Both the position numbers and the translations under genes were made by a program. 64,000 nucleotides of DNA, taken from Epiperipatus broadwayi (lineage: Eukaryota > Onychophora > Udeonychophora > Euonychophora > Peripatidae). The DNA lies in assembly GCA_028023455.1 (NCBI GenBank), contig JAQFVV010006273.1, positions 994,001-1,058,000 of the forward strand, read 5' to 3'. Shown one piece after another: positions 1 to 12,469 of this stretch; positions within the stretch are counted from its first letter, which is position 1; the number at the start of each line of letters is the position of its first letter. The notes under the pieces were generated by a model that was not told where the DNA came from, ran no database searches, and saw only the letters and a program-made list of their open reading frames with translations.

Positions 1-2
1 GA

Positions 3-1031
3 GCACTTTTGGAGAACTGACCTGTTTTTTCTAATACTGGAGTCATCAGGGATTATACCCACCGAATAAGACTTAAAGAGCAATCATATTTCCAGTCTCG
101 GACATATCCCATACCTTTCCAGTACCAGGGGGCTGTAGAGACCCAAATACAAGAGATGATAGACTGGGGGGTTGTCAAGAAGGAGCCATCGCCATATAAC
201 AATCCATTGGTCATTGTAAAGAAAAAAGATGGCTCCATAAGGATATGTCTTGATGCCCGGAGGTTGAATGCAATTACCATTCCAGAGAGAGACACACCAC
301 CACACATACGAGAAATCTTTCCCCGATTGGCTGGTAAGAAGATCTTTTCTACCCTTGATCTTACAGCAAGCTACTGGCAGATGTCTCTGGATCCGAGAGA
401 CCACCAGTATACCGCATTTCGATTTAATGGCCACAGTCATGTCTTCCAGAGAGTACCATTTGGACTGATTAACAACGCCGCAGGACTCGTGAGGTGTCTG
501 GATCAAACTCTGTCTGAAGAGATAAAAACACATTTGATCTGTTATATGGATGATGTGGTGGTGGCCTCCAAAGACCTGACAGAGCACCTACAACACCTAA
601 GCAGGTTCTTCCAAGAATGTCAACAAAAAAATATGACAGTGAACCTTAGGAAAAGCCACTTTGCCCAGCAGGAGATATCATTCTTGGGACATATCGTGGA
701 TGGACAAGGGGTACGGACACACCCAGACAAAATCAGGTCCATACAGGAGTTTCCCAGGCCCAGCACTCGCAAGCACATGCGATCCTTCTTGGGCCTATGT
801 AATTATTATCATAGATTTTACCCTTCCTTTGCCCAAGAAACTGCAGTGCTGGTGAATTTGATTAAGAAGGACACAAGATGGCGATGGGGTGAGGAACATA
901 CTCGGGAGTTTGAAAGAGTGAAAGAACAATTTCTTCACACGATTATGTTGTACCACCCGGATTTTGCTCGCCCTTTCTACCTGCAGACAGATAGTAGCCG
1001 CATGTCAATAACCAACAACAACAACAAGTAA
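3..1031 (+). pseudogene. gypsy reverse transcriptase domain (pseudogene)
   Basis: Reverse transcriptase of a Ty3/gypsy element, which copies element RNA into cDNA. Visible motifs, in order: PLVIVKKKDGSIRICLDARRLN (palm entry; here with LDARRLN), FSTLDLTASYWQ (first catalytic Asp in STLDL), a VPFGL-type turn, and the catalytic box YMDD at about nucleotides 544-555. FLGH and FLGLCNYYHRF follow, which is the connection typical of gypsy RT. The frame can be followed upstream from the ATG at 156 to about nucleotide 51 and past a TGA at 18-20, so that ATG is not the true start. The domain runs out of frame in a CAA repeat at 1012-1027. The match to the family is clear; function is lost. Confidence 0.93.
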
Positions 1032-1540
1032 TAAGTTTTGGCAGCAGGACATTGAAAGGGCCCGAATTAAACTATACCGTAACGGAACAAGAGACTCTGG
1101 CAATAGTTTGGGCCTGTGAGAAATTCAAGCAATTCCTACTGGGCTCGAAGGTTATTATTATCACTGACCACCGTTGCCTTGAGTTCCTCCATCGGAGCTA
1201 CCTAACTAATGATCACATGGTGAGGTGGAGTTTGGCACTACAAAGATTTGACTACCAAGTCACCTATTGCCCTGGAAAGGAGAATGTAGTGGCAGACGTC
1301 TTGAGCAGACATCCAATCACCATTCAGCCTGATAACCCTACCATGGACACAGAGCAGTTTCACATTATAATGCAGGTCGCCAAAGACTCCTTGGAGACCC
1401 AGCTGAAAAATTTACACCATTGGCAAGAAAAGCACTTGCAATACCGGTCCCTCATGGAGATATTAAAGAAAAGAGAGAGGGGACCTGGAGGGGGTAGACT
1501 TCAGAAAGTATTCTGAGGGTTTCGAATTAGCAATGGAGTC
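1029..1540 (+). pseudogene. gypsy RNase H domain (pseudogene)
   Basis: RNase H domain, which removes the RNA strand of the RNA:DNA hybrid. The frame resumes just after the CAA run with VISFGSRTLKGPELNYTVTE, the standard gypsy sequence following the first catalytic Asp. QETLAIVWACEKFKQFLLG comes next, with the catalytic Glu, then ITDHRCLEFL with the next Asp. PGKENVVADVLSR closes the domain and carries the last Asp. An in-frame TGA at 1514-1516 separates it from the integrase in the same frame, so RNase H and integrase were one ORF until that mutation. Confidence 0.92.
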
Positions 1541-2623
1541 TTGCAGAAAAAGATAGGCCAGACGGACTGTTCATGGAAGATATTGATACCTCCAGATCTT
1601 CGAGACCAGTTGATACAGTACATACATGAGGCCATAGGACACTATGGGTCACGTAAGACTGAAGAGGTGATCAGGCGTCAGTTTCATTGGCCCAAGCTGT
1701 ATGAGGGTGTCCTTCAGGTGATACGTGAATGCCAAATATGTGCTAGGGATAAACCACCGAACCATTCCTATGCAGGGGCTATGATGCCGATCCTACCAAC
1801 CAAACCGAACCAGTTGCTTGCCATTGACCACTATGGCCCACTTCCATCGTGTAGGGGGTTCCGGTATTTGCTGGTCACGTATGATGTATTTTCCAAGTAC
1901 ATCCAGGCATATCCCGTACGAGCCGCCAACACAGTAGGCGCTATCAGGGTTCTGGAGAGACTTCAATTTCCTGCGGTGGGAAAGCCAGATGTCATTTTGT
2001 CAGACCATGGCACAGCTTTCACTTCGAAGAAATGGAGATCCTGGTTGAGTCGCAAGGGTATCAGATATACTCTGACATCGATACACTGTCCGCAAACAAA
2101 TCCATGTGAGAGAGTGATGCGGGAGCTAGGTCGTTTGTACCGCACCCATGTAGGGCTAAGCCATAAGAAATGGGTGGATCGGACAAAGGGTATTCTCCGG
2201 AACATTAATGAGACCTGGAATGAATCCACAGGGTTTCCACCAGTGAGGCTTCATTATGGACGCATGTGTCCACCAGCAATTACCATCCCATTACCATCAG
2301 GAGAGGAAGAGGTCGATCCGGTTAAAGATCAAAACAAGGCCCAAGTTAACCTGGGGAGAGCGGCGGCACATAGAAAAAAGGGAGGTTATAGACTACATAA
2401 CTTTAGAGAAGGTGATTGGGTATGGGTTAGATATGTCCAGCCTAGCAGCAAGCTGCAGGCATGATATAAAAAAATTTTTCCTTTGTATAAGGGTCCCTAC
2501 CAAATAAAAAGTCAGAGTGGGAGCAATGCATTCTTGCTGGAGGGAGAGGGAAGCATAATAGGATCTTACAATGCCCGCAGCCTGAAACCTTTCCCAAACA
2601 AGAACCCAGATACATCAGGATAG
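1541..2623 (+). pseudogene. gypsy integrase (pseudogene)
   Basis: Integrase, which joins element cDNA to the genome. Counting from the Met at 1541, the zinc-binding residues are H29, H34, C64 and C67 (motifs EAIGHYG and ECQIC). The catalytic core shows D96 (AIDHYG), D155 (SDHGTAF) and E190 (NPCERVM), with 34 residues between the last two. The C-terminal part includes FREGDWVWVRY, the usual Gly-Asp-x-Val-Trp patch. A TGA at 2462-2464 interrupts it, and the same frame then continues with YKGPYQI and GSYNARSLKP to a TAG at 2621. No chromodomain is seen. The tail GSYNARSLKP recurs in the LTR element at 15.7-20.0 kb, so the two belong to related lineages. Confidence 0.92.
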
Positions 2624-5547
2624 CTAGTTGATCTACGTATCGAGTCACATTTTACCAGTAGGAATATATAGGTATGACGCCGTAAGCATATTGGTAGAGG
2701 TAGTTTTTTTATATATATTTTTTTCACCAATATAGATAATCACAGAGGTGGTAGCACATTTAGTAGATAAAGAGAAATGATTATATATATATATATAGGT
2801 AAAAGTAAGGCATAGGTATATTTTATCCATATGAACAATGAGGTATTAGATGTGAGAAATGGATTAGATTTTAGAGTGAAAGGATTCATTTGTTGGTCAT
2901 GCGTTTTGTTCTTTTGTGTGTTTTTTTTTTTTGTACTGAGTAGACCAAAGTTAGGATGGGAGATGCTATACAACGTTAGAAATAAATTTTATAAATCTTA
3001 TACACAGAAAATGACTTATGATGGCTCATTTAAATAATAAGTAAATTCATTTTTTTTATTGTTTTTTTTTGTTTCCGGACTTCACTGATATGAAACAGTA
3101 TGATTTGATCGTCATACATTTCACCTATTCTAGAAATCAATAGCCTTCATTTCCCTAGTTCAAACCCTAAAGGTACACATATATATAACAATATACTTGG
3201 GAATTTAACAGGTATAAAAACGTATATTTACACGTATGTGTGTGTAATTGTATATGCACACACGTTTGCTATAATTGTATATATTTTGTAATAATTTTAT
3301 TTGCTAAAGAAATGGTATATTCATATCTGAATATTATCATTATATAACGTACACACCTTATAATTTTATAAATATTCATCTTATGATTTTAAATAATTGA
3401 ATTGGTTTCAAGCTGGAAAAATTGTAATAGATAAGAACAGAATTCTCTAAAGTATTTCAAACTGGCTTTAAAGTACACAATTACTTAACCATGTAGAGCA
3501 ACTAAAAACAAAGGTAGATGTCTCACGTCTAGGATAAAACGCTAGCAGCTTAAATCTCTTTCAGTAAAAGAAAAGGAGAAGCAATCCAATGTTTAAAAAA
3601 AGAACTTTACCAATCTCATGAGACACTGCCAGTACAAATCCAGATTTTAGGATTCTTGATAAAATAAAAGTTGGACAATTAAACCTGCACTGAAATCCAG
3701 ATTGGAACTGGAATCTGAGAAAGATAAAATGAACAATAAATAAACCTGAAATCAATCAACCGATTCGTTTGAAGCTGATGCAATTAAGACTTCTTAGATT
3801 TTAAAGTCTAAAAATAAAGATTTTGAATGAACTGTAAGAGGGGGGGGTTAAAAGAGTATAAAAAAGGCAGTTGAAAGAAAATAGTCATCCATTTTTGCTT
3901 TACTCGTGTTTCAACTTATGTCCAGGCAGCAGGCCCAGTTTCTACCATGCAAATAATTGGCTAGCAAAGCAAAGGCCATCTTCCCGATGGTCAAGAACCA
4001 TTTATGGAGCCCAGAGATCCAAACCACAGCCCTACTTAAAGAATAGCCCAATGATGAACCAGCAGATAAATCAGTCCATGCGTGTATTTCATACTTTCAA
4101 GCTGCAAGCCTCCAGATAAATAACCGGTAACCACTTCTCAATCAAACTAAATCTAAAAGCTATAGCCATCTATAAATCTTTCCTAAAGCTAGCTATATAA
4201 TAAGTAATGTGCACAAACTCTTCCATTCAAATTTTATAAATTAATCATACTATGTTTAAAAGGTGTATTCTCTCTTAAAGTAATTAACTGTATTAGATAA
4301 ACGTATCTCAACCTGTATAATTTAAAATATGTTAAAAGTTAAATGTAAATCTTGCCTGATTTCAATTTCTTAAATCTCTTTTTCAAATTCAACTTATAAA
4401 AGCTTATTTGTCTTATTATTTTCTCTATTTGCGTCTATACTTTTGCATCTATATATATATTTTGTTAAAATGCATTTATTGATTTATGCTTTGCCTTCGG
4501 AGCAGAGACTATTAATTATTATAACTTAAAGAGACCTTTTGTTCTCAAGTAAAGTAATTATGCTGTTTGGCATATCTATCGATTGTCTCTGGTCCGAAAC
4601 CTACTTTGATATATTATTTGAACGGCTATGCGTAGCTTAATATCACATATGTTGCTTATTAAAAGGTTTGTTTGGTTAAATAAAAGAGAGTGATAATTTA
4701 AGGCATATTCAGTAGTTAGCCAAGTTTAAGCCCCAGATATGCTTTAGACCCCCTTAATGTAATTGCATATAATATGTAGTTAATTAATAAACTAGATCAA
4801 TTTTAATAAAGTCCTCTTTAGCACAATTTCAGTGTTTATTTAACTAACTGGCGTAGGGTAGTTTGCAGAAGAAACTATAGATTTCGCGCTTTACTAGTTG
4901 TTATAATTAAGATTCCAAAAGCGTTGTGAATGAGTTTTTACGAAGCACTGAGGTGCATTCTGTCTTGCTATCATATAATTATTAAGATAAGATTAGGTTT
5001 TAAGGGCCATCTTATCATCCTTAGTTCGGGCAGCCTCCTCTTGAATGGGATAATGATTTTAAGGGTCATTCCCATTTCCTCCTTTAAAAACTGGAACACC
5101 GGAATCCAGCATCTTATATCGTGGCTGTTCGAGCATCCAAACTAAAAGTTCATGTATAGCAGGCAAGCGGTATCTGAGAACCGAGCAAACGCTGCTGAAT
5201 CTCATGAGTAAAAGCACATTCAAGCCGCATCTGATGTAATTTGCATAGCGCCGTAGCCTCAGAAGTTATGCTACAAAACGCCAGTTCATCTGTTGTATAT
5301 TAATTGTTCAGCATTGATCTGAACCTAAGATCTAGTTTATCTAAGAATATCTACATAAAGAGCACATTGACTGCTCCTCATGTATTGATAAATTTAAGTA
5401 CACATTGTATAAATTTGCCACTCTCTTAGAGTTTAACCCTTAACATACTGAGTAGGAATGGCAGACATAATCTAGACATCAGTATAGACGTAAATTAATT
5501 ATTAACGTATAAACGATATAATAGAATAATGATCGTTAAATACAAGT
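2624..5547. other. AT-rich spacer, no gene recognised
   Basis: AT-rich DNA with homopolymer T runs, short TA microsatellites (about 2787-2798) and a G run at 3841-3847. A slightly more balanced patch at about 3870-4130 holds an 82-codon ORF that I cannot match to any family, and it has no splice or promoter context. Everything else is uninterpreted. Confidence 0.6.
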
Positions 5548-5611
5548 GATTACAGAACGTGTAGTTTGTATTTTCACAATTGATTACAGAACGTGTAGTT
5601 CGTATTTTCAC
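5548..5611. repeat. Tandem duplication, about 32 bp x 2
   Basis: The segment TGATTACAGAACGTGTAGTT followed by YGTATTTTCAC occurs twice back to back, with a T/C difference. It is a small local duplication. Confidence 0.85.
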
Positions 5612-7384
5612 CATCCCACCTGCGAGTGGAATATCCAGTATATTTAATTGTTATTGTTTGTTTGTCAAATTAAATAATTTTAAAATCTATTAACGTCTGC
5701 AGTATTATTCACTTTATTTATATTAAACCACCATCCATAATGATTTTATATGCATTAGATAATCAGCCATAGGTTGTGTGAGAGTGTTTGGTTAAGCTAT
5801 AAATATTTAGTTAAATATCCCCGAGTCTCTCGTTATACCCTTTGCTATTGCCGGCGTGGAAATTGAGAGATTACGAGTGTAACTTCATATATGTCATTCA
5901 TAAGGTAGTAAGTCAGGGAGTGTTGGTGAAGGAGCTGAGGTGCGGTCAGATTTGGTCTCAAACCCTCATCTAGATCAGCCTTGGTATAATTTACCAAAAC
6001 TCTGGATTTTGTTGCGTGGATGTTCAAATATGACTGTTACAATATATGTCTATCACTTTTAAAATGTCCTTTTTAAATAAATTATTTAAAACAACTCGCT
6101 TTATATCAAATATGATGCGATATGTTTATCAATGATTCCTTGCATCTAGATAAAGCAGCATACATATAATAACTTCATTAAACTGATAGACTTTGGGAAA
6201 GCTGGTAGACTGGCTTGTAATCATCAGATTAGGTATAATCCAGGCAATTGTCAGTCTGCAATCATCTCCCTTCTGTCTAGGATTGGATAGGTAAACTATC
6301 TTGTAGAATACATTCATGGCTATCACATTGGAAATTAGCCCATTACCCTCCAAGTGAATTCAAACCCCACCATCATGAACTAGTAGCAGCTGTCTCTTTC
6401 TATCTTGACTTCAGCTATCTCTGATCTATGGCATCTATCTGCATAACTGGAAACCAACTAGCCAACTCTGTCAACTGCTTCTCAAAAATATTATTAGTCA
6501 ACTTAAAAAACTATTATTAGCCAACTAAACTTATTTTTATCAACTCTTTTTATATAACCAGTTGAGGTGATAAAAAAAACACTATTTAAAACTGTTTTTA
6601 ATTCCATTTTTTCTTTTTAATATTTTCAAATCACTTTTCATTAAAACCTTTTGGAATTTTATAAAACTATGATCTACAAAGTTTTCAAAATATACAGAAT
6701 GTATACAAGCATTAATTAAAAGATTTCAAAGTTAGATAATAGAAATTTTTATAATTATCAGTTTAACATGCTTATTTTTAATTTCAAAATCAGAATATAG
6801 TATTAATATTTATTTAAACCTTTATAATAAAATTCTATTTTAAATTCAAAATTATTTAATATTTTACTATGATTATTCTATTGGAAATGTACAAAAATAT
6901 CTATAATTTTTTTGTTTATTCCTACTTTTCCTTTCAACTTTATATATATATATATATATTTGTCCACACACACTATGTTATTTTGAGCCATGTAACAAAA
7001 GTGTTACATCACTTCCCTTCTGGGGAAAAAGAAAATAGAAATGAAACACCTATCTAACAATATTTTACTTTGTTACCCTTGGTGCATCAATGTTTTAATG
7101 GTATACAATTGATATATTTATATTTGTCTATCTCATATTTGTTCAATTATGTGAACCATTACACAATATGTAGGATTTTTCAAAAAACATAACATTCTTT
7201 CCTTGATTATGGGATCTAATGTCTTGTAGCATTTAATCGTGATATTTATTGGAACAGAAATAGAATTGACAATCTCACTCTAGACATAAAATAATTGGCT
7301 AGATTCATTTACCATTATATTAGCAAATTAAATATAAACTGAGTGACTTTATTTCTTTTTGGATGATATTAAACTAAGTTTAAT
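5612..7384. other. AT-rich spacer, no gene recognised
   Basis: No ORF of recognisable family, RNA gene or paired repeat was seen. The stretch is dominated by A/T runs and a TA microsatellite near 6943-6958. Confidence 0.55.
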
Positions 7385-8055
7385 AAAAATGTTGAAATTT
7401 AAAAGTAAAACTGATATTTAAGCCAGATATCACAATATTAATTATGAAATATTATTCAATTATATATAATGCAACATTTAAGGATATTTCTAGACATGGT
7501 AAAGTATTGTCATTCAAAGAATATGTTAAATATTCTGAAAATCTATTATATCATTAATTCATGTTCAAGTTTTGTCTCAGTATTACAAGCACTATCACAT
7601 GTAGGATAATACTTCTCCCAACACTATCTCTTGATAAGCTTACAATCAATTAGCTTTTTATGCACATATAAAGCAGCAGATGATGGAAAAACAATAATAT
7701 CTATAACTTTTGTATATTAAAGTCAGCTTACTAAAGATGTTAAAATTCAGGAGTGAAACTGATACATAAGCCAAATCTACATATAACAATATTAATTGTG
7801 AAATGTTATCATGCCATTATCTATCTATAATGTCATATCTAGTATGGATATTTCTAAACATGATAGGTAAAGTATTGCCATTCAGAGAATGTGTGAAATA
7901 TTCTGAAAGTATTATATCATTGTTTTGTCTCAGTTTCACAAGCATCACATGGTAGGATAATACATCTCCCAATTTTAACTATAGATAAGCTTACAATTAA
8001 TTAACATTTTTATGCAAATAAATATAAAACAGTAGATGATGGAAAAACATTACTG
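7385..8055 (+). repeat. Diverged direct repeat, two copies of about 320 bp
   Basis: The stretch at about 7385-7700 recurs at about 7732-8055 in the same orientation. Shared landmarks in order are AAACTGATA, AGCCARAT, ACAATATTAATTRTGAAAT, GGATATTTCTA, TAAAGTATTG, AAATATTCTGAAA, TTTTGTCTCAGT, GATAAGCTTACAAT and GATGATGGAAAAACA. Substitutions and small indels are scattered throughout, so the duplication is old. It could be a tandem duplication or two copies of an unrecognised repeat; no coding potential is seen. Confidence 0.8.
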
Positions 8056-8210
8056 CCTATAACTTTATTACAGCTATTTTTTATGCACTCAACATTTCCT
8101 ATTTTCAAACTAATGATTAGCTTAACCTGATTAACTGTAATTTTAGAGCTATACAATAATGTTAACTTTCTCTTGTTTTTTTTATAATATTTCTCTATTG
8201 TTAAAGAATA

Positions 8211-8344
8211 AAACTACATCCTTTTTTTTAAGTGTCATAACATCGTCCGGGACGCGAACCCGCAACCTGGGCAACTGCCTGCAAGTGCAAATCAAGCGCG
8301 CTGACCTCTTGGACCACCAATGCAAGACAAACTACATCCTTTTT
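8211..8344 (-). mobile_element. tRNA-derived SINE or retroposon with 16-bp target duplication
   Basis: A ~102 bp insert (8227-8328) lies between two copies of AAACTACATCCTTTTT (8211-8226 and 8329-8344). On the minus strand it reads like a tRNA: an A-box-like TGGTCCAAGAGG, a B-box-like GGTTCGCGTCC and partly paired ends (GCATTG with CGATGT). A short A tail abuts the left duplication. Perfect flanking duplications plus a 3' A tail mean it was inserted by LINE-mediated retroposition. I do not call it a functional tRNA because no convincing anticodon stem could be drawn. It is much more GC-rich than its surroundings. Confidence 0.8.
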
Positions 8345-9156
8345 AAATTCAAATTTCTCTAAAATGAGATAAAATTCATTGGTTAGTGCAAAATCTCAAT
8401 TTTCCTGCATTTTTTCTTCTATAAAAATCCCAAATGTTGATAATGAAATGTTCTAATTGTACCCAACAGCCATAAATCATATTAAAAATTTATCAATTTT
8501 TTCTTTCAATTCCTATTTCTAAATTCATTCAATATTACTTCCCTTATGATTCATTTCCCAGAGCTTTTGTCCTTTTTTTAAATTCAAATATAGTTGACAG
8601 CCTGTTTATATCTAATACTACAATTCACTTCAAATAATACTTAATTTAAAACATATTCTTCCGTCACATTTTATATCATTTTCTCACACTGATTTTTTTT
8701 TAACTTTCTCAATTATGTAATTTTTTCCCTTCCATGATATGAAACATATGCTAGCATTCTAATTTATATTTTAATTTTGTAAACCAAATTAATTTTAGTA
8801 CATCTATGTTTTTGTACATGAGACATTATCATATTTATCATATATGTCATTACTTTATCTTTAAGTTCTTTTATTAAATGATGTAGTAAAGCAGTCAATT
8901 TTAGCACAGGATTGAGCTTCATAGTTCTATCCACTCACTAATTACTAACCTAAATTCAAACCCTATGTCCCATCCCACTCCTTTCTTTATGTATGTATAT
9001 ATTTCATCCATATATTTCTGAAAAGCATGCCTAAAATTTATAAAGCTAGCTTTTCAATATTCTTTTTTATTTATAGACAACTTCCATATTTCTCCATTCT
9101 TTTTCATTTCATAAATAATTTCATATAAACAAAGATACAATAAAAGACAAATAACC

Positions 9157-9198
9157 CCCAACATGCATTTCGTGCTGAACCAGCACTCATTAGTTGGG
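9157..9198 (-). ncRNA. Hammerhead-like core, foldback family C, solitary copy
   Basis: On the minus strand: CCCAA, then CUAAUGA, then a perfect 6-bp helix II (GUGCUG/CAGCAC, loop GUU), then GAAA, UGCAUG and UUGGG. CCCAA and UUGGG form a 5-bp helix I. Relative to the hammerhead consensus CUGANGA, position G5 is A, and the nucleotide at the cleavage position reads G instead of A, C or U. Both changes predict an inactive relic. The same layout is seen in the foldback at 57331-58057. Confidence 0.55.
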
Positions 9199-9379
9199 CG
9201 AGGTCATCATCTCTCACATACATCTTTATTACATGAAGAGTATTTATGTAGAGCAAATTGTCTCATTTTTATTTTCGAGCATCAATTTACTCCGTGACTC
9301 AAATATATATACACCTGGGTCTCTTTTTACACGGACTTATTTAACACGATTTTGAAGTTACATGATTCATCTTTCACTG

Positions 9380-9475
9380 GAAATTGAACTCCGATAATGC
9401 GCTATTACTTTAAATAATAAATTTCGCACACTTGCGTTATATTGAAAGTAATAGCGCATTATTGGAATTCGACTT
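9380..9475. repeat. Imperfect inverted repeat
   Basis: TCCGATAATGCGCTATTACT at 9390 is repeated in inverted form near 9440-9462 with one mismatch across 22 bp, around a 30-odd-base spacer. Weaker pairing continues outward. The arms hold an unusual GC island (ATGCGC/GCGCAT). No family was recognised. Confidence 0.75.
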
Positions 9476-10359
9476 TCATCTTAGTAATTTCAATATTTTC
9501 AGTGCTTTATAATAGTAAGATTTTATGCAATAATGAAATTAAAATCATGATTTCCACATTTTATGTATACACACATTAAATTTTACAAGATTATAATGTA
9601 AAATTGTTCAAACATTGTGCGTGTTAATTTTGCATTTTAAATCACATTCTGTTTTTGCTTTTTAAAAAAGAACATAATCAATTATTAATCATTTAATGTC
9701 CACAAGTTTATTTTTAAAAGGTCAGTAATAGCAGTGGGCACAATTAAATTTGACAATTAAAATCTGATTTTTAATTGTAATTAACAATTTAAAAATTACT
9801 TATGGCGACTTGAAATTAATGTGATGTAAAATTTGCTTTTTAAACGGAATTGAAAATTAAAGACAAAAATAAGAATTTAATTTTTAGTTGTTAGTTTCAT
9901 AAACAATTAATAAAATCATCGTCTCAAAGATTAATTACTAATTACGTTGTCACCAGAAAACCATTGACACAACATGAGTGTGAAGTTGGTATTAGTTGTT
10001 TGCAAACGAACATGTTTTTCGGAAAATAGCTATAATAATCAAAACGTGTATAAAAAAATGTAAATTACTATACTGTAAATTATGCATAAAAATATATTAT
10101 TTTGAATAAAATTAAATATTATAGTTAAAAAAAGTTTGTCTTGTATCAATTTTTTTCAAATTTGAAATTTTTTATTAGTCATATTTTATTTCCTTATTTT
10201 TTTTTCTGTGTGAATTTTAAAGTAATTTTGCGTTGGTGCTTTGCTTTTACGCGAATTTTAAAAAATCACAGACCGCATCCCCCCCTTTTCAATGTAAGTT
10301 GCGTCTATTTTTGCACGATTTCGTTTGCGCGTGTTTTCTGAGGAACCTATCTATCGCGT

Positions 10360-10700
10360 AAAACGAGACCCAAGTGTATTGTAATAGAACTTATATAACC
10401 ACTAACCAATTAATCAATCAAGCTCACATGTGATAATAGTATACCTCACAACCACCAATCAAATAATCAAGCTACATGTTGCAAGATGCCAAATGTAATA
10501 GAACATCTGATTGCCTTAAATGGTAGCAACAAATGTAATAGAATGTAGTATCCAAATAAATGAAGATGAAATTGTCCAATCATTGGACAATAAATGTAAT
10601 ATAACTATTTACACATGATGAGAAATGAAATCAAATGTAATAAAAAACCATATTCGTATAAAAGAACTAAAATGTAATAGAATGCCCCAGAGTAACTATG
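10360..10700 (+). repeat. Dispersed short motif (AAATGTAATAGAA) recurring every ~50-100 bp
   Basis: Variants of AAATGTAATAGAA occur about six times between 10377 and 10683, separated by unrelated-looking sequence. It may be an eroded minisatellite or chance in AT-rich DNA. Confidence 0.4.
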
Positions 10701-12469
10701 TGTAAAATAAATCCTGGATACTACAGAGCACAAACAAAGACCTATCAAATAATTTATTCTCAGGGTTAACTTGATTATTTACTAGAATAAACATTGGAAA
10801 CAAAGGGAATTTTGTTAAATATAATATATATTTACTAACAAGATTATATGTGATTTAATATTTCAATGGCTTAAATAAATAATTAACCAAAACATAATAC
10901 CACCATTTAGTTGATGGTGAATTTACCAAATTAACTAATAACTGCTACACTAAAAAGAGAAAATAAAGATATTAATAAATTTTAAATGAAAACTCAGTCA
11001 TTTTTTATATAAAACAAATGATGTAAGCTTTATTCCAAAATTGTGATTTGATATTCTGAAATAGCATAAATATAAATGTGAAAAACATAAAAATTGATTT
11101 GCTTTTCAAATGTCCAATTTTTTTTATATAAATCAAATAAAAGATTTATTGATAATAAACAAAAATTTAAGTTTATATTTTGCATAGGAATTGTATAAAA
11201 CTGTTGTAAAAATAAATCAATCAATAAATAAATCAATTAATTAGTAGTAGCTTGTTAAATTAATAATTTAGGTTATAGATGTATTTTTTTAAAGCTGGAT
11301 TGACTTACAAGATGCTACAAAAGACAATGTAAAAAGCTCCTCCCCACTATGCTATAAAAATTTATTTACTTATTTTGAACCACGTCTTTTATTATGAACA
11401 TCAATTACTTGGGCTTCTTATTAATACAAGGCTTATATCCTAGCCTGCAAAGTTCAACATTTATTTCATAACTTTATCAACCCAAGGCTTTATTAAATGC
11501 CTAGCACAAAATATATATATATATATATCATATGAACCTTTACATATATATATAAAAAAGACAACTAAATAACAAACATGTGGGAATATTAATCTATAAC
11601 TAATATTCAATACCATGACTTGATACATACCTTTCAAAATACATCTGAAAATACAATTAAAATAATGAAGAGTTAAGACAATTATTAAATAATCATAGAA
11701 TTTGTAAATACAATTCTATTATATTTTGCATATTTATATATAATTCCTATGCAAATAAATATACTTTATTTGTTTTCCAGTTTAAGTTATACATGACATT
11801 TATCATTTGATATATGTAAAATGTGAATCAAATACAACCATTTAATGATATTAAAAAGTATATTATTACAATCGTTATTTTAACTTGGCATTTACCAAAC
11901 TATTTGCACAATTTGACATATAAAATTTCTGACAAATATATATATTAAAAAATGACTTTAATAATTATTATTAAGTCAAAATCTTCAAAAAGAAAATTAT
12001 AAGCTAGTGTTAGACATCACATATGTACATACTCTTGTAAAGATAAATTTTAAAATTTCACAAAAAAAAAAAAATTATGTTTAAATTATGATGACTGATT
12101 AATTCCAAGTCACAACACTAGCAACTTTTATTTTTAAAATAAATTTTATGATTAAGAAAACAAAAATAAAAAAAACATAAAAATCAACAAATGAACGAAT
12201 ATTGACTAATTTTAATTACCGCCGTAACCGCAAACTTTTCCATTATTTCCAATCTCTTGTTTACTTTAAAAATATTTGATCTTGGCTCCATTCCGTAGTA
12301 TGCTAAATAACTTTGGTTGTCATCTGATCCTTCATGTCAGCCGCCAGAGGTGCGATTTCTAACTGAAAAACACATTAATATATAGTTCCTGGGATAGCGA
12401 TTCTCTATTAATATTGACTTTTTTTGGGTTTGTTTACAAAGTTTACTTTTTTTCGTTTCTGAATTATTT

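Larger units (their letters stand above)
1..2623 (+). mobile_element. Ty3/gypsy LTR retrotransposon, 3' part of pol, decayed
   Basis: The domain order reverse transcriptase, RNase H, integrase is the Ty3/gypsy order. The window opens inside pol, so gag, protease and the 5' LTR lie outside it or are lost. The reading frame is broken by in-frame TGA codons at 18-20, 1514-1516 and 2462-2464 and by one frameshift in a CAA/AAC run near 1012-1027. The last coding segment ends at the TAG at 2621-2623. I could not recognise a 3' LTR after that point. Two of the three stops have the form expected from CGA to TGA decay, an inference from the family consensus. The copy is degenerate but easily recognised, so it is of moderate age. 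Confidence 0.93.

Noticed and set aside
84-587. 167-codon minus-strand ORF opposite gypsy RT
   Set aside because: The plus strand has clear RT motifs; the minus ORF has none.
8227-8328. Functional tRNA gene
   Set aside because: A and B boxes are present, but the anticodon arm does not fold and flanking duplications plus an A tail mark it as a retroposed copy.
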